A DNA stretch of 64,000 bases from Methylophaga sp. OBS1 (GTDB taxonomy: Bacteria > Pseudomonadota > Gammaproteobacteria > Nitrosococcales > Methylophagaceae), in NCBI RefSeq assembly GCF_026319365.1, contig NZ_JAPDMS010000001.1, positions 994,456 to 1,058,455 of the forward strand. Reading direction: 5' to 3'. The notes under the pieces are model-generated. The model ran no database searches, was not told the origin of the DNA, and was given only the letters and a program-made list of their open reading frames with translations. Below, piece after piece: positions 9,714-20,030 of this stretch. Position numbers and translations under genes: made by a program. Within the stretch, counting starts at the first letter, position 1; each line of letters begins with the position of its first letter.

Positions 9714-12451
9714 TGCAGGCAGTTGATAAACAGCCCGTTATTGAACTGAACGATGTCAGTCTGAACTATCGCTCCAAACAAGCTCTGAAGCAGATTAACC
9801 TCAGCATCCCGGCCGGTGCAACCGTCGGCTTTATCGGTCCGGATGGAGTAGGAAAATCGAGTTTACTGTCATTGATTGCAGGAGCAAGAAAACTTCAGGC
9901 AGGCTCACTGAGGGTGCTCAATGGTGATATGTCTTCCAGACATCACCGCAGACAAATCTGTCCCACGATTGCCTATATGCCACAGGGTCTGGGTAAGAAC
10001 TTGAGCCTTTCCCTGTCAGTGGAAGATAACTTACAGTTTATCAGCCGTTTATTCGGTCATGACCCAGCGGAACGCCGTCGTCGTATAGAACATCTGACAA
10101 CGGCGACGGGACTCTATCCCTTTCTTGATCGTCCTGCCGGCAAATTATCAGGCGGCATGAAACAAAAACTGGCTCTGTGCTGCGCCCTGATACACGACCC
10201 TGACCTGCTCATTCTGGATGAGCCGACAACGGGGGTGGACCCCTTATCCAGAAATCAATTCTGGCAACTGATTGAACAAATAAGAGCACAGCGCCCGGGC
10301 ATGAGCGTACTGGTCGCCACAGCCTATATGGAGGAGGCGGAACGGTTTGAGCTGCTTGTTGCCATGGATGAAGGCGAAATTCTGGCCACAGGGACACCTG
10401 CAGCGCTGATGCAAACGACGGATACTCAGAGCGTTGAAGCCGCTTTTATTGCCTTACTTCCCGAGCAGAAAAAACGGCATCATTCGTCTATCGTCATTCC
10501 TGAATTCAGCAACCAGGATGAGATCGCCATCGAAGCCAGTGATCTCACCATGCGATTTGGTGACTTTGTTGCAGTGGATCAGGTGAACTTTGAAATCAGA
10601 CGCGGGGAAATTTTCGGTTTTATCGGTTCCAATGGTTGCGGTAAAACCACCACGATGAAAATGCTGACAGGCCTTTTAGCCCCTACCGAAGGTCAGGCCA
10701 GGCTGTTCGGTCATAAAGTTAAATCCCGCGATGTTGAAACACGACGTCGTGTTGGTTACATGACACAGGCCTTTTCTCTCTATAACGAACTCAGCGTCAA
10801 GCAAAACCTGGTACTGCATGCACAACTGTTTAACGTACCTTCAGCAGAAATTCAGGGCAGAGTCGATGAGTTATTGGCCCGATTCGAGCTTGATCAAGTC
10901 GCAACAAGGCTGCCGGACAAATTACCGCTGGGAATGCGACAGCGCTTGTCACTGGCTGTCGCTGTTGTACATAAACCTGAAATATTGATTCTGGATGAAC
11001 CGACTTCCGGTGTGGATCCGGTTGCCCGGGATGCTTTCTGGTCCTTACTGGTTGAGTTATCCCGGGATGAAAAGGTCACTATCTTTATCTCCACCCATTT
11101 TATGAATGAGGCTATGCGCTGTGATCGCATTTCACTGATGCATGCTGGACAGGTGCTTGATACGGACTCACCGGAAGCAATCATTAACAAACAACAGGCA
11201 TCAACGCTGGAAACAGCCTTTATCGCTTATTTGAAACAACACGAAGCATCGTTCGAATCCACCAGCACAACACAATCGACAACGCCTGAGACGGAGATTG
11301 ATGACCGGGAAAGCTTAAACAATTCAAGTCACAACAAACTGTTTAGCTGGCAACGGGCACTCAGCTACAGCATGCGGGAAATGCTTGAACTGAAACAGGA
11401 TGGTGTTCGTCTGACGATGGCCCTGATGGGTAGCCTGCTACTGATGGTCATCATGGGGTATGGCATTTCGATGGATGTAAACGACCTGAGCTATGCAGTT
11501 CTGGATCGTGATCAGACTGTCCTGAGTCAGAACTATACCCTCAACATGTCGGGCTCACGCTATTTTATTGAGAAGGCACCTATTCAGGATTATGCCGATT
11601 TGGATAGAAGAATGCGCAGCGGAGAACTGGCACTGGCTATTGAAATTCCTCCCAATTTTTCACGAAATCTCGCCAGAGACAACACATTAGAAATCAGCGC
11701 CTGGATAGATGGCGCTATGCCCCAACGTGCTGAAACCGTGCTGGGTTATGTAAAAGGTATGCATCAAAGCTGGGTCAGTTCAGCGTTGGGAGATAGTAGT
11801 GCACCTGCGGCGAGTATTGAAACCCGCTTTCGTTACAACCCGGATGTCAAAAGTCTGCCTGCCATGGTGCCTGCGGTGATGCCCATGATGTTGTTATTGA
11901 TTCCGGCCATATTGAGCGCGCTGGCGGTCGTCCGTGAAAAAGAACTGGGCTCCATTATCAATCTATACGTCACCCCCGTGACCCGAACTGAGTTTATGCT
12001 GGGCAAACAGCTACCCTATATTGTTCTGGCCATGATCAATTTCCTTCTTATGGTTGCTTTTGCCATCTGGGTGTTTGAAGTACCGATCAAAGGCAGCTTT
12101 CCGGCGCTGCTTATTGCCTCGATATTTTTTGTCAGTTTTGCCACAGCATTTGGTTTGCTGTCGTCAACGTTCACTCGAAGTCAAATCGCTGCCATATTCT
12201 TTACTGCCATGGGCTCACTGATACCCACAATAGAGTTTTCCGGGATGATTCATCCCGTCTCTTCGCTGGAAGGCGTCGGTAGAATCATCGGCGAACTCAA
12301 TCCGACGACGCACTTCATCACCATCAGTCGCGGTGTATTCAGCAAAGCCCTGACATTACCCGAGTTACTGCCCGCTATTTTCTCCATCTCCATGGGAGCG
12401 TTGCTGGTCATGCTGTTAGCCATTGCGCTATTAGGGAAACAAGAGACATAG
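9713..12451 (+). CDS. rbbA: RbbA-like fused ABC transporter (two ATPase domains plus permease)
   Basis: This 912-residue protein has two ABC ATPase domains and a C-terminal ABC-2 type permease, matching E. coli RbbA in size and order. The first Walker A is GPDGVGKSS (about 42-50) with signature LSGGMKQK. The second Walker A is GSNGCGKTT with a weaker signature, LPLGMRQR. Both have ILDEPT(T/S)GVDP Walker B regions. The permease part starts near residue 545 and has about six TM segments. The start is a GTG that overlaps the previous stop. E. coli RbbA is described as a ribosome-associated ATPase, but the gene neighbourhood supports an export role. The substrate is unknown. Confidence 0.9.
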   Translation: MQAVDKQPVIELNDVSLNYRSKQALKQINLSIPAGATVGFIGPDGVGKSSLLSLIAGARKLQAGSLRVLNGDMSSRHHRRQICPTIAYMPQGLGKNLSLSLSVEDNLQFISRLFGHDPAERRRRIEHLTTATGLYPFLDRPAGKLSGGMKQKLALCCALIHDPDLLILDEPTTGVDPLSRNQFWQLIEQIRAQRPGMSVLVATAYMEEAERFELLVAMDEGEILATGTPAALMQTTDTQSVEAAFIALLPEQKKRHHSSIVIPEFSNQDEIAIEASDLTMRFGDFVAVDQVNFEIRRGEIFGFIGSNGCGKTTTMKMLTGLLAPTEGQARLFGHKVKSRDVETRRRVGYMTQAFSLYNELSVKQNLVLHAQLFNVPSAEIQGRVDELLARFELDQVATRLPDKLPLGMRQRLSLAVAVVHKPEILILDEPTSGVDPVARDAFWSLLVELSRDEKVTIFISTHFMNEAMRCDRISLMHAGQVLDTDSPEAIINKQQASTLETAFIAYLKQHEASFESTSTTQSTTPETEIDDRESLNNSSHNKLFSWQRALSYSMREMLELKQDGVRLTMALMGSLLLMVIMGYGISMDVNDLSYAVLDRDQTVLSQNYTLNMSGSRYFIEKAPIQDYADLDRRMRSGELALAIEIPPNFSRNLARDNTLEISAWIDGAMPQRAETVLGYVKGMHQSWVSSALGDSSAPAASIETRFRYNPDVKSLPAMVPAVMPMMLLLIPAILSALAVVREKELGSIINLYVTPVTRTEFMLGKQLPYIVLAMINFLLMVAFAIWVFEVPIKGSFPALLIASIFFVSFATAFGLLSSTFTRSQIAAIFFTAMGSLIPTIEFSGMIHPVSSLEGVGRIIGELNPTTHFITISRGVFSKALTLPELLPAIFSISMGALLVMLLAIALLGKQET

Positions 12452-12453
12452 CC

Positions 12454-13578
12454 ATGGTCAGGATCAGTCATGTCTACCGTCTGGGCGGGAAAGAACTCTG
12501 GAGCATTCTTCGCGACCCGGTCATGCTGGTTCTCATTGCTTATGGTTTTTCATTACTGATTTATATCGCAGCCACATCCATGCCGGATACCCTGAACAAG
12601 GTGCCTATTGCGATTGTGGATGAAGATCGTTCGCCTTTATCTACGCGAATTATTTCTGCTTTTCAGCCTCCTGAGTTTCAACCACCTTACCTTGTTGACC
12701 TGAAGGAAGTAGATACGGGTCTTGATGCGGGTTATTTCACCTTCTCGCTCGATATCCCGCCGAATTTTCAGCGGGATGTATTGGCTGGAAAGTCCCCTGC
12801 AATCCAGCTTAATGTTGATGCCACCCGCATGTCTCAAGCTTTCAGTGGAGCAGGGTATGCCCAGCAGATAGTCATGGAGGAAATTAATGAGTTTATTCAA
12901 GGCTATCGTGAGACAGCGACACAACAGGTTGAATTGACTTACCGGATCCGCTTCAACCCCAACATGTCACAGAAATGGTTCGGCTCGATCATTGAATTGA
13001 TTGAAATGGTCACGATGCTCTCCATCATTCTCGCTGGGGCAGCCCTCATCCGTGAACGTGAGCATGGCACCATTGAGCACCTGCTGGTCATGCCGATGAC
13101 ACCGGCTGAAATTATGCTGGCAAAAGTCTGGGCCACCGGCATTATTGTTCTGGTTGCCTCCACGCTCTCGGTGACTTTTGTCATCAAAGGCTGGCTGGGT
13201 ATTCCGATCCAGGGCTCAATCTGGTTCTTTGTTTTGTTGACCGGCCTGTATCTGTTTTCCACGACTTCCATGGGTATTTTCATGGCCACCATCGCCCGAA
13301 GCATGCCACAGTTCGGACTGCTGATGATGCTGGTCATGATGCCGATGCTCATGCTGTCTGGCGGGGTGACACCTCGAGAGAGCATGCCAGTGGTTGCCAG
13401 AGTGTTGATGGAGTTTATGCCCTCAACGCACTATGTTTCCGGCACACAGGCCATTCTTTACCGCGGTGCTGATATTGATGTCATCGTCCCACAGATAGTG
13501 TCTTTGCTCGCAATCGGCCTGGTCTTTTTTACCATTTCATTATTGCGCTTCAGACACAGTGTCAGTCAAGCGGATTGA
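12454..13578 (+). CDS. yhhJ: ABC-2 type permease (YhhJ-like)
   Basis: This 374-residue ABC permease has an N-terminal TM helix (about 22-42), a periplasmic domain, and five or six TM helices in the second half. It carries the ABC-2 motif LIREREHGTIEHLLVMP. It follows rbbA by 2 nt and would pair with the RbbA permease half to form the membrane channel. It ends 20 bp before the convergent BCCT gene, with no obvious terminator between. Confidence 0.88.
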   Translation: MVRISHVYRLGGKELWSILRDPVMLVLIAYGFSLLIYIAATSMPDTLNKVPIAIVDEDRSPLSTRIISAFQPPEFQPPYLVDLKEVDTGLDAGYFTFSLDIPPNFQRDVLAGKSPAIQLNVDATRMSQAFSGAGYAQQIVMEEINEFIQGYRETATQQVELTYRIRFNPNMSQKWFGSIIELIEMVTMLSIILAGAALIREREHGTIEHLLVMPMTPAEIMLAKVWATGIIVLVASTLSVTFVIKGWLGIPIQGSIWFFVLLTGLYLFSTTSMGIFMATIARSMPQFGLLMMLVMMPMLMLSGGVTPRESMPVVARVLMEFMPSTHYVSGTQAILYRGADIDVIVPQIVSLLAIGLVFFTISLLRFRHSVSQAD

Positions 13579-13598
13579 TAGCTGCTGATTAAACGACG

Positions 13599-15197
13599 CT
13601 ATTGATTTTGATTATCTTCAGATTTCGTTTGTTCAACTTCATGCTCATCAAGAAGACGCTGCAATCTCTCTCTCATCAATGCTTCATGCAGCTCGATCTG
13701 TCTTTGCTCATCTCTCAGCGATTTGAGTAAGGCACTGGCCATAAAAACCATCAATATCATGAACGGGAAAGCGGCAACGATAGAAACGGTCTGTAACGAT
13801 GACAGACCGCCACTCAGTAATAAAACACCCGCGACCAGAATCTGAATCAGGCCAAAGACAAATCTCAGCCAGGGTTTGGGTATCAATGCGCCTTTACCAG
13901 CAAACATGCCCAGCACAAACGTCGCTGAATTGGCTGAAGTGATAACGAATAAAACAATTAAAACCAGCATTAAAACGGCCGTCATTTCTGCGCCGGGTAA
14001 CAGCGCAAGCAATGCAAACAAGCCAGCGCTGATCTCCTGTGATACGGCCTGGGCAATTTGAGCATTGGCAAACACTTCGTAATACAAGGCACTGCCGCCG
14101 AATGTTGCAAACCAGATAGCGCTGAGTAACACCGGCATACCAATTACCCCGAAAATAAACTCTCTTATTGTGCGTCCACGTGAAATTCGGGCGATAAAGC
14201 TGCCCACAAAGGGGGCCCAGGATAGTCCCCATGCCCAGTAGAATATCGTCCACCGCTCAACCCAGTCTTCTCCGGTGTAGGGTGTCATTACCAGGCTCAT
14301 ACCAATCAAATTACCGAAGTAGTCCCCAATCGCGTTGGTCATCGAGGCGGTAATGAAATCAGTGGGGCCGGCAAAAAAAACGAAAATAAGCAGTAAGCCC
14401 GCCAGCCACATATTCAGATCACTGATATAACGTATTCCGCTCTCCAACGGTGCCAGTGAGCAGAGAAGAAAGACAACCCCCACGCCAGCCAGGATCGCCA
14501 ATTGGGAGGAGAGGCCAAACTCAATATTGAAAACAGATGATGCGCCGCTGTTGATCTGAAGCATACCCAGCCCCAGTGTCGTAGCGACACCAAAAACCGT
14601 TGACACCACTGCCAACACATTGATGGCATGCCCCATACCGCCATCTACGCGGTCCCCCAGAGTGGAACGGAACGCTTCACTGATAAGGCCAGGTCGTTGT
14701 TGTCTGAAACGAACATAGGCAATGGCGAGGCCGACGATCCCGAAATTAGCCCATTGATGAAACCCCCAATGAAACAGGGAGTAACGCATGGCAAGCCCGG
14801 CTGACTCTGGCGAGTTGGCTGGAGCACTACCAAAAGGTGGCGATGCATAATGCGTCATGGGTTCAGCCACGCCCCAGAAGACGAGGCCTACCCCCATACC
14901 TGCTGAGAAAATCATGCCCAGCCATGACAAGTATGAAAACTCTGGCGCCTCACCATCGGCACCTAGTCTAATTTGACCGTAATTAGATAACGCGATGCTG
15001 ATACAAAAAACCAGAAAGCCGGTAGTGACAAATAAATACAACCAACCGAAGTGGCTCGTTGTAAAAGATAATGCTCGCTCAGCGGATTCTGAGAATAAAT
15101 CCGGATATAGCGTTGCCAGAGCAATGAAACCGGATAATAAGGAAAGTGAGATATAAAAAACCCAGCCGGGCTGTGACTGTGACGTAGTGTTTATCAT
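13599..15197 (-). CDS. BCCT-family betaine/carnitine/choline transporter
   Basis: This 532-residue, 12-TM sodium- or proton-coupled carrier contains the BCCT signature: W-T-I-F-Y-W-A-W, then SWAPFVGSFIARISRGRT, then IREF. The C-terminal tail is charged (residues about 500-532), as in osmoregulated members. The likely role is uptake of glycine betaine or choline for osmoprotection or as a methylated substrate. It is monocistronic in appearance. The substrate cannot be assigned from the motifs alone. Confidence 0.92.
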   Translation of the reverse strand: MINTTSQSQPGWVFYISLSLLSGFIALATLYPDLFSESAERALSFTTSHFGWLYLFVTTGFLVFCISIALSNYGQIRLGADGEAPEFSYLSWLGMIFSAGMGVGLVFWGVAEPMTHYASPPFGSAPANSPESAGLAMRYSLFHWGFHQWANFGIVGLAIAYVRFRQQRPGLISEAFRSTLGDRVDGGMGHAINVLAVVSTVFGVATTLGLGMLQINSGASSVFNIEFGLSSQLAILAGVGVVFLLCSLAPLESGIRYISDLNMWLAGLLLIFVFFAGPTDFITASMTNAIGDYFGNLIGMSLVMTPYTGEDWVERWTIFYWAWGLSWAPFVGSFIARISRGRTIREFIFGVIGMPVLLSAIWFATFGGSALYYEVFANAQIAQAVSQEISAGLFALLALLPGAEMTAVLMLVLIVLFVITSANSATFVLGMFAGKGALIPKPWLRFVFGLIQILVAGVLLLSGGLSSLQTVSIVAAFPFMILMVFMASALLKSLRDEQRQIELHEALMRERLQRLLDEHEVEQTKSEDNQNQ

Positions 15198-15354
15198 ACT
15201 GACATCATAGATATCGGTCGTGCTGATTGGAAGATCAAACCATTACCTCAAAAACACAACATCTGCTGGGTATTGTGTCCTATCGATTTTTGAGATGGCG
15301 GGCTGGTTAACTTGCGTTGCCAGGATAGTGCCGCTGATGAGCGGGTTGGTAATA

Positions 15355-15963
15355 TTACTGTTGTTTAGCTGGTTTAACTTCGCCTATAGCGCCATCGGCA
15401 CGCGCCTTGAGGTAGGCATAGAGATTCTCCATACCGCTCATCACCGTCGCATTTGACTCCCAGGCGGGCATACTGCCGATTTGTCCAGTCTTGCCATGCG
15501 TAACGACGTCGACAAACTCCGCTTTACTGATGACATTAAGACTGTCCGCAAGGTTGGGGCCCACCATGCCTTGCCCATAGGTGCCGTGGCAACGCGCACA
15601 CCAGTTACGGTAAAGCTTAAAACCTTCATAACTGAACTCATCCAGCTTGTTACCATCAACAACCTGATATAAGTCGTCAGATGACTGTTTCTCCTCCGAC
15701 GAAGCGCTTGATTCTGCTTGTGTTACTGATGATGGAGCAGGGGGCTCAGCATGCTGTTCAGGCGGGTTGACTTCTGGGGAGCTGCTCGATTCCTGACTGG
15801 GTTGCTGCTCTGCCATTGGCTCGGCAGGGGAAACATCAGTGACTTCATTGTTGATTTGAGATGAGGAATCGTTCTCTGTTGGTTGGTCACAGCCCGACAG
15901 GATCATGGCATGAGTCAATAAAACGGGCATATAAAACAACAGTCTGATTTTAGACTTGTTCAT
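15355..15963 (-). CDS. Lipoprotein c-type cytochrome with long linker
   Basis: This 202-residue protein has a lipoprotein signal (ILSGC, lipidated Cys25), a low-complexity Ser/Pro/Glu/Gln linker (about 26-100) and one class I cytochrome c domain. The haem site is CARCH at 122-126 and the likely axial ligand is Met165 in GSMPAW. The GQGMVGPNLADSL and MPAWES context resembles electron acceptors of PQQ alcohol dehydrogenases, which would suit a methylotroph; that is inference. The ATG at 15963 has a GGGGG ribosome-binding site, so a longer frame starting at 15993 is rejected. The linker may let the haem domain reach across the periplasm. Confidence 0.82.
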   Translation of the reverse strand: MNKSKIRLLFYMPVLLTHAMILSGCDQPTENDSSSQINNEVTDVSPAEPMAEQQPSQESSSSPEVNPPEQHAEPPAPSSVTQAESSASSEEKQSSDDLYQVVDGNKLDEFSYEGFKLYRNWCARCHGTYGQGMVGPNLADSLNVISKAEFVDVVTHGKTGQIGSMPAWESNATVMSGMENLYAYLKARADGAIGEVKPAKQQ

Positions 15964-16098
15964 AAGGCACCCCCTGTATAGCCAGACAGTCACTTCAAAT
16001 TATCAGCATATGCTGACATTGTGAAGTAATTTAATCGAAGGCTTAGCTTAGAATAAAGCAGGCTCCCACACACCGGTTACCATTTACAGTCATCTGAA

Positions 16099-16590
16099 TT
16101 ACTTGCTACGGGTGATTTTATCCAGGTAGCCCATGGCGAAAGCAGACACGACAAAAGTGATGTGAATCAGCAAATACCACTTTATTTTGTCATTAGAGAT
16201 ATGTTCTGCGTTCATGAACACCTTGAGAAGATGAATCGATGAGATTGCCACAATTGACGCCGCCACCTTGTTCTTCAGAGAGCCTGCATCCAGCTTCCCA
16301 AGCCACCCCAGCTTGTCTTCGCCTTCATCCACATCCAGCCGAGAGACAAAGTTTTCATAGCCTGAGAACATCACCATTACTATCAAACCGCCCACCAGGG
16401 TAATGTCAATCAACGAGAGGGCAACCAGAATGAGGTCTACCTCTTTCATTTCCAGAATCATGGGGAAAATATGAAAAATCTCCTGGAAGAACTTGATGCC
16501 CAACAGTGCCAGCACCAGACTGAGCCCCAGATAGATAGGCGCCATAATCCAGCGGGACGAATACATCAGTTTTTCAAACAGCTTTTCCAT
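16099..16590 (-). CDS. yqhA: YqhA/UPF0114-family membrane protein
   Basis: This 163-residue protein has four hydrophobic segments (about 14-34, 54-75, 108-126, 137-155) and the family hallmark N-terminus [18 protein letters not shown], with [15 protein letters not shown] in the middle. Its length matches E. coli YqhA (164 residues). The function of the family is not established. It stands alone between the cytochrome gene and a long non-coding stretch. Confidence 0.9.
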   Translation of the reverse strand: MEKLFEKLMYSSRWIMAPIYLGLSLVLALLGIKFFQEIFHIFPMILEMKEVDLILVALSLIDITLVGGLIVMVMFSGYENFVSRLDVDEGEDKLGWLGKLDAGSLKNKVAASIVAISSIHLLKVFMNAEHISNDKIKWYLLIHITFVVSAFAMGYLDKITRSK

Positions 16591-17082
16591 TAATGATTCA
16601 ATACCTGTGAGGTGGATAAAGGAACAATAGGATAGTGGGGGCTAGCACAAACGGTCAATGTAATCCATTGCTCAAAATTAACTAGAGCAGCGTTTATCAA
16701 ACAAATGACATTCTTTGTCACAAAATCCTAACCAATTGCGATAAAGGACTAAGAAGTCTGCCTTTGAAAACGGACTCAGCAATGAGGATTTAGGTTTACT
16801 TCAGTGCCAGTTGACACAATATCGAGTTGCGGGCGAATGCGACCAATGCAAGATTGGTCAATAGACTGATACGAGCTAGACTCTCTCTGACTCCTTTTCA
16901 ACTATCTCTATTGGATAGTAAGTTAGCCGACAATTGCTGTATTGGTGAGGCTTCCACCATCATTCCCAATCAAAACCTATTCATTGTATATTTAGAGTTA
17001 GGATGAAATATCTTACTGAGACGTAAGTTCATGAAGATAGGCGAAGCATTAATTGTCGCTATACAGCTTTGGTGTGCATGAC
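16591..17082. other. Non-coding stretch with small inverted repeats
   Basis: About 490 bp hold no convincing gene. Two inverted repeats are present: TGACA-N5-TGTCA at 16706-16720, operator-like and upstream of yqhA, and GACCAAT-N5-ATTGGTC at 16841-16859, a 7-bp stem without a T-tail. The promoter of the rightward phosphatase gene probably lies in the AT-rich part near 16960-17040. I see no RNA gene I can name. Confidence 0.4.
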
Positions 17083-17523
17083 ATGACAGTCAAAAACTAT
17101 TTAGAAATATCCCCCCAATTATCAAGCTCAGGTCAGCCAGCCCCAGAGGATTTCGAGCTTATAGCAGAACAAGGCTACCAAGTGGTGATAAACCTCTCTA
17201 TGCCTGACTCAAAGAGCGCGCTCACAAATGAGGGTTATTTGGTCACCTCAACGGGTATGGCCTATATCCATATCCCTGTACCATTCGACTCCCCAGAATC
17301 ATCTCACTTCCACGCATTCTCCAGGGCAATGGATGCTTTTTCTGCAAACAAAGTCTGGGTTCATTGTGCCTTGAATTACCGAGCGTCTGCATTTCTCTAC
17401 CTATACAGTCGCCTCGTAAAAAGGCAATCCAAAGCCGATTCAGCAAGATACATTTACCCTGACTGGGAGCCAAATGATACCTGGTCGGGTTTCATAAAAA
17501 GATGTGAAGCAGAACTTCCCTGA
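17083..17523 (+). CDS. DUF442-type dual-specificity-phosphatase-like protein
   Basis: This protein of about 146 residues has the phosphatase P-loop WVHCALNYRAS (the HC-x5-R-S/T motif, with Cys and Arg present) and the AGQPAPEDF-like N-terminal motif (here SSGQPAPEDF). A longer frame starts with TTG at 17053, but homology begins at MTVKNYL, so I chose the ATG at 17083. Members act on phosphorylated or other substrates that are largely unknown. It is convergent with the NTF2-like gene; a hairpin separates them. Confidence 0.82.
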   Translation: MTVKNYLEISPQLSSSGQPAPEDFELIAEQGYQVVINLSMPDSKSALTNEGYLVTSTGMAYIHIPVPFDSPESSHFHAFSRAMDAFSANKVWVHCALNYRASAFLYLYSRLVKRQSKADSARYIYPDWEPNDTWSGFIKRCEAELP

Positions 17524-17535
17524 ATTATCTTTTGT

Positions 17536-17559
17536 GCTCCGGAGGTCCCTCTCCGGAGC
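17536..17559. terminator. Hairpin between convergent genes
   Basis: GCTCCGGAG-GTCCCT-CTCCGGAGC is a perfect 9-bp GC-rich stem in the 48-bp gap between two convergent genes. No T-run follows on either strand, so it may act as a factor-dependent terminator or an RNA 3'-end stabiliser. Confidence 0.5.
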
Positions 17560-17571
17560 GTACCTGGTGAC

Positions 17572-18045
17572 TTAAAGGTTTAAATCACTCAGAGTGGGGT
17601 GATCATCTGGTCTTTTCCCAAGTGGCCAATGGAACAAACGCTCAGACGCTTTGATAGGTAAGTCATTTATGCAAGCGAAACGTCTCTGCATCAGGCCATC
17701 AGGATTGAACTCCCAGTTTTCATTGCCATAAGACCGGAACCAGTAACCACTATCGTCATGCCACTCATAAGCAAACCGAACTGCTATCCGGTTGTTGTCA
17801 AAAGCCCAAAGCTCTTTGATGAGCCGATAATCCAGCTCTTTTCTCCACTTGCGTTCTAAAAAGGCTTTTACCTCTTTACGGCCACGGGGGAATTCTGACC
17901 TGTTACGCCAAATGGTATCCTCAGTATAGACTTGAGACACACGCTCAGGATCTCGACTATTCCAGGCATCTTCTGCCATTCTCACCTTTTTGATTGCGGA
18001 TTCTTTATCAAAGGGGGGGAGTGGGGGTTTAATTTCAGTTGTCAT
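17572..18045 (-). CDS. NTF2-like protein, DUF1348 family
   Basis: This 157-residue small alpha+beta protein has the DUF1348 signature: [44 protein letters not shown], and [23 protein letters not shown]. The fold is a cone with a pocket; the reaction is not known. It starts 4 nt after the GST gene and probably shares its transcript. The company of GST, PNPOx-like and AhpD-like genes suggests detoxification or oxidant defence, by context only. Confidence 0.85.
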   Translation of the reverse strand: MTTEIKPPLPPFDKESAIKKVRMAEDAWNSRDPERVSQVYTEDTIWRNRSEFPRGRKEVKAFLERKWRKELDYRLIKELWAFDNNRIAVRFAYEWHDDSGYWFRSYGNENWEFNPDGLMQRRFACINDLPIKASERLFHWPLGKRPDDHPTLSDLNL

Positions 18046-18048
18046 TCG

Positions 18049-18663
18049 TTACTCCAAAATATCGTCATTCAAAATGCCCGGCATTGCCAGATAACCGGGT
18101 AAAGCTTCAAACCTTTTCTTCCAGCTCTGAATATGCCCATACGGCGTCATATCAATATGACCTTCATGAGCCAGAGCGAGATAGGGATACAGGGCTATGT
18201 CTGCGATGCTAGGCTGTTCACCCACCAGCCAAGGCTTCTTTGCAAGGTGGCTTTCTATGATTCTCAACACTTTATTACTCGTATCAGAGGCTAGTTTAAA
18301 ATCAATCGGGCGTCTGAATTTATAATGTACTCGAAGCCGAGCAGGGCCGTTTTGAATCTCATTAGCGGCCGTCGATAACCACGAGATGATTTCAGCCAAC
18401 TCATCCGATGACTCAGGCCACCATTGTTTATCACCGTATTTTTTGGCCAGGTAAACCAATATCGCCTGACTGTCTCTAATTACCGTGCCGTTGTCATCCA
18501 GCACGGGGGCTTGTCCAAACGGGTTAAGTACTAAATAGGCGTCGCTGGATTGCTCAGAGGCAGTGAGATCCAGATCATGTGTCTTGTACTCAATACCCAG
18601 AAAACTCAGCATCAGTCGAATCTTATGGCAGTTACCGGATAAAGCGATGTTGTATAAGATCAT
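18049..18663 (-). CDS. Glutathione S-transferase
   Basis: This 204-residue protein has an N-terminal thioredoxin-like domain (about 1-78) with the glutathione-site motifs NPFGQAPVLDD and DSQAILVYLAKKYG, and an all-helical C-terminal domain with SIADIALYPYLAL (the GST N-cap motif). The likely activating residue sits in LSGNCHKIRL near residue 10. It would conjugate or reduce electrophiles with glutathione. It lies upstream of the DUF1348 gene in a leftward group. Confidence 0.9.
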   Translation of the reverse strand: MILYNIALSGNCHKIRLMLSFLGIEYKTHDLDLTASEQSSDAYLVLNPFGQAPVLDDNGTVIRDSQAILVYLAKKYGDKQWWPESSDELAEIISWLSTAANEIQNGPARLRVHYKFRRPIDFKLASDTSNKVLRIIESHLAKKPWLVGEQPSIADIALYPYLALAHEGHIDMTPYGHIQSWKKRFEALPGYLAMPGILNDDILE

Positions 18664-18752
18664 GTGGATTCATCTCTGGTGATTAATTTTTCGGTATTTT
18701 CAGATGACTAATGAGTCACAGTATTGTGATCTGCGACCGTCTAAAAAAGCGG

Positions 18753-19310
18753 CTACTCAATAAGCTGCGTATCTAATTCCTCTTGAGTATAGCGAGGCGA
18801 GATGTATTTAGAGCAGTTCCAGTCCATCGCTTCTATAGTAATAATCATTCCCCGTTCAACGGGTGCACGAAAGTCGGCTACCTCAAGGCGTGCAACTTGT
18901 GCGGGGTCATCATTTTCTTTGATGACTTTCACCCGTCCCCAAATTTTCAGCCTTCTGCGCTCGCCATAACTCATCAGAAACAGGCAAACCCGGTCATTAC
19001 CCAGCAAATTGCCAACCGTCAGATATTGACGGTTGCCCCTGAAATCGGCAAAACCGAGCATGTTCTTCCCCAGCACTTTGAGAAAGCCCTTAGGTCCGCC
19101 ACGGTGCTGTATGTAGGGCCAACCGTCTTCATTCATGGTAGCCATGTAAAAACTATCCCGCTGTTCAATAAACTGTTTGGTCTTATCATCAATAACAGAG
19201 GAAACTGTTTCTCCCTGCTCAAGTGACTGGTAGTTCTTTCTACTTCCCATTTCCTTCTGTATTTGTTTTACATTCGGTGTGAAGCCGATTTTTGCAAATG
19301 CGCTGGCCAT
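18753..19310 (-). CDS. Pyridoxamine-5'-phosphate-oxidase-like flavoprotein
   Basis: This protein of about 185 residues has the split-barrel FMN-binding fold. Motifs are FYMATMNEDGWPYIQHRGG, GFADFRGNRQYLTVGNL and NDRVCLFLMSY, typical of PNPOx-like proteins, which are general flavin reductases and seldom true PNP oxidases. The ATG at 19310 is chosen because GAGGAA lies 6 nt upstream; an in-frame start at 19352 lies inside an upstream hairpin. It follows the AhpD-like gene and is probably co-transcribed. Confidence 0.83.
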   Translation of the reverse strand: MASAFAKIGFTPNVKQIQKEMGSRKNYQSLEQGETVSSVIDDKTKQFIEQRDSFYMATMNEDGWPYIQHRGGPKGFLKVLGKNMLGFADFRGNRQYLTVGNLLGNDRVCLFLMSYGERRRLKIWGRVKVIKENDDPAQVARLEVADFRAPVERGMIITIEAMDWNCSKYISPRYTQEELDTQLIE

Positions 19311-19328
19311 AAACATTTCCTCAAGATG

Positions 19329-19353
19329 AATGCCCGGCCGAGGGCCGGGCATT
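19329..19353. other. Intercistronic hairpin between AhpD-like and PNPOx-like genes
   Basis: AATGCCCGGCC-GAG-GGCCGGGCATT is a perfect 11-bp stem with a 3-nt loop in the 51-bp gap between two same-strand genes. There is no T-run. It may protect the upstream message or reduce read-through. Confidence 0.55.
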
Positions 19354-19361
19354 GAGCTGAT

Positions 19362-19907
19362 TTATGCAGCCTGATTCAAATCGACTCTGGGAAAGTCAAT
19401 ATCAATACGACTGGCCTTGCTTAAAATATTGGTCAGCAAATTGATACCCGTGTGGGTGATGATTTCTACAATATCGGCATCGGTGAAACCGGCATGTCGC
19501 AGTTCCTCAACCTCTGCAGTCGTAACATCACCGAGATGCTCAACGAGTGAACGTGAAAACTTAACAGCGACCGCTGCTTTCGCGTCCTGACTATCACCAT
19601 TACGGTTGCTGTTTATCTCAGCAGTATTCAAACCGGTCTTGCGACCAATCGCAGTGTGTGCGGATAGGCAGTATTCGCATTCGTTTCTCTGAGCTAATGT
19701 CAGAGCAATACGCTCACGTGTTGCTGCATCCAGTGAGCCATTACCTGCAATATGATGAAAACCCAGAAAGGCTTTCAGTGCGTCTGGTGAATTAGCAAAG
19801 ACGCGAAGGAAATTTGGCACAATGCCCAAGTTGGATTTAATGGCAGCAAACAGTTCAGCCTGTTCACTGTTAGCAATATCGTCTGTGACGGTTGTGATTC
19901 TACTCAT
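19362..19907 (-). CDS. AhpD-like carboxymuconolactone-decarboxylase-family protein
   Basis: This 181-residue all-helical protein has the AhpD-type redox motif CEYCLSAH (about residues 75-82), with both cysteines and the histidine present. It also has the peroxidase-related N-terminus LFAAIKSNLGIVPNFLRVFANSP. Such proteins reduce peroxides with thiol partners. It starts at ATG 19907 behind GGAGAACGAG and is divergent from a LysR regulator 123 bp away, which probably controls it and the genes that follow. Confidence 0.87.
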   Translation of the reverse strand: MSRITTVTDDIANSEQAELFAAIKSNLGIVPNFLRVFANSPDALKAFLGFHHIAGNGSLDAATRERIALTLAQRNECEYCLSAHTAIGRKTGLNTAEINSNRNGDSQDAKAAVAVKFSRSLVEHLGDVTTAEVEELRHAGFTDADIVEIITHTGINLLTNILSKASRIDIDFPRVDLNQAA

Positions 19908-20030
19908 GTCTCGTTCTCCTATTAATTGAAACTGGCACTTAAGTATCCAGTGAGAACATTATTGGGTATTATCAATAATAAAATAATAGAGCAAATGACT
20001 AATTCACTATTTCATATAATGGAATAATCA

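Noticed and set aside
15220..15456. Rightward frame between the BCCT and cytochrome genes
   Set aside because: It overlaps the 3' end of the cytochrome gene and has no ribosome-binding site or family features.
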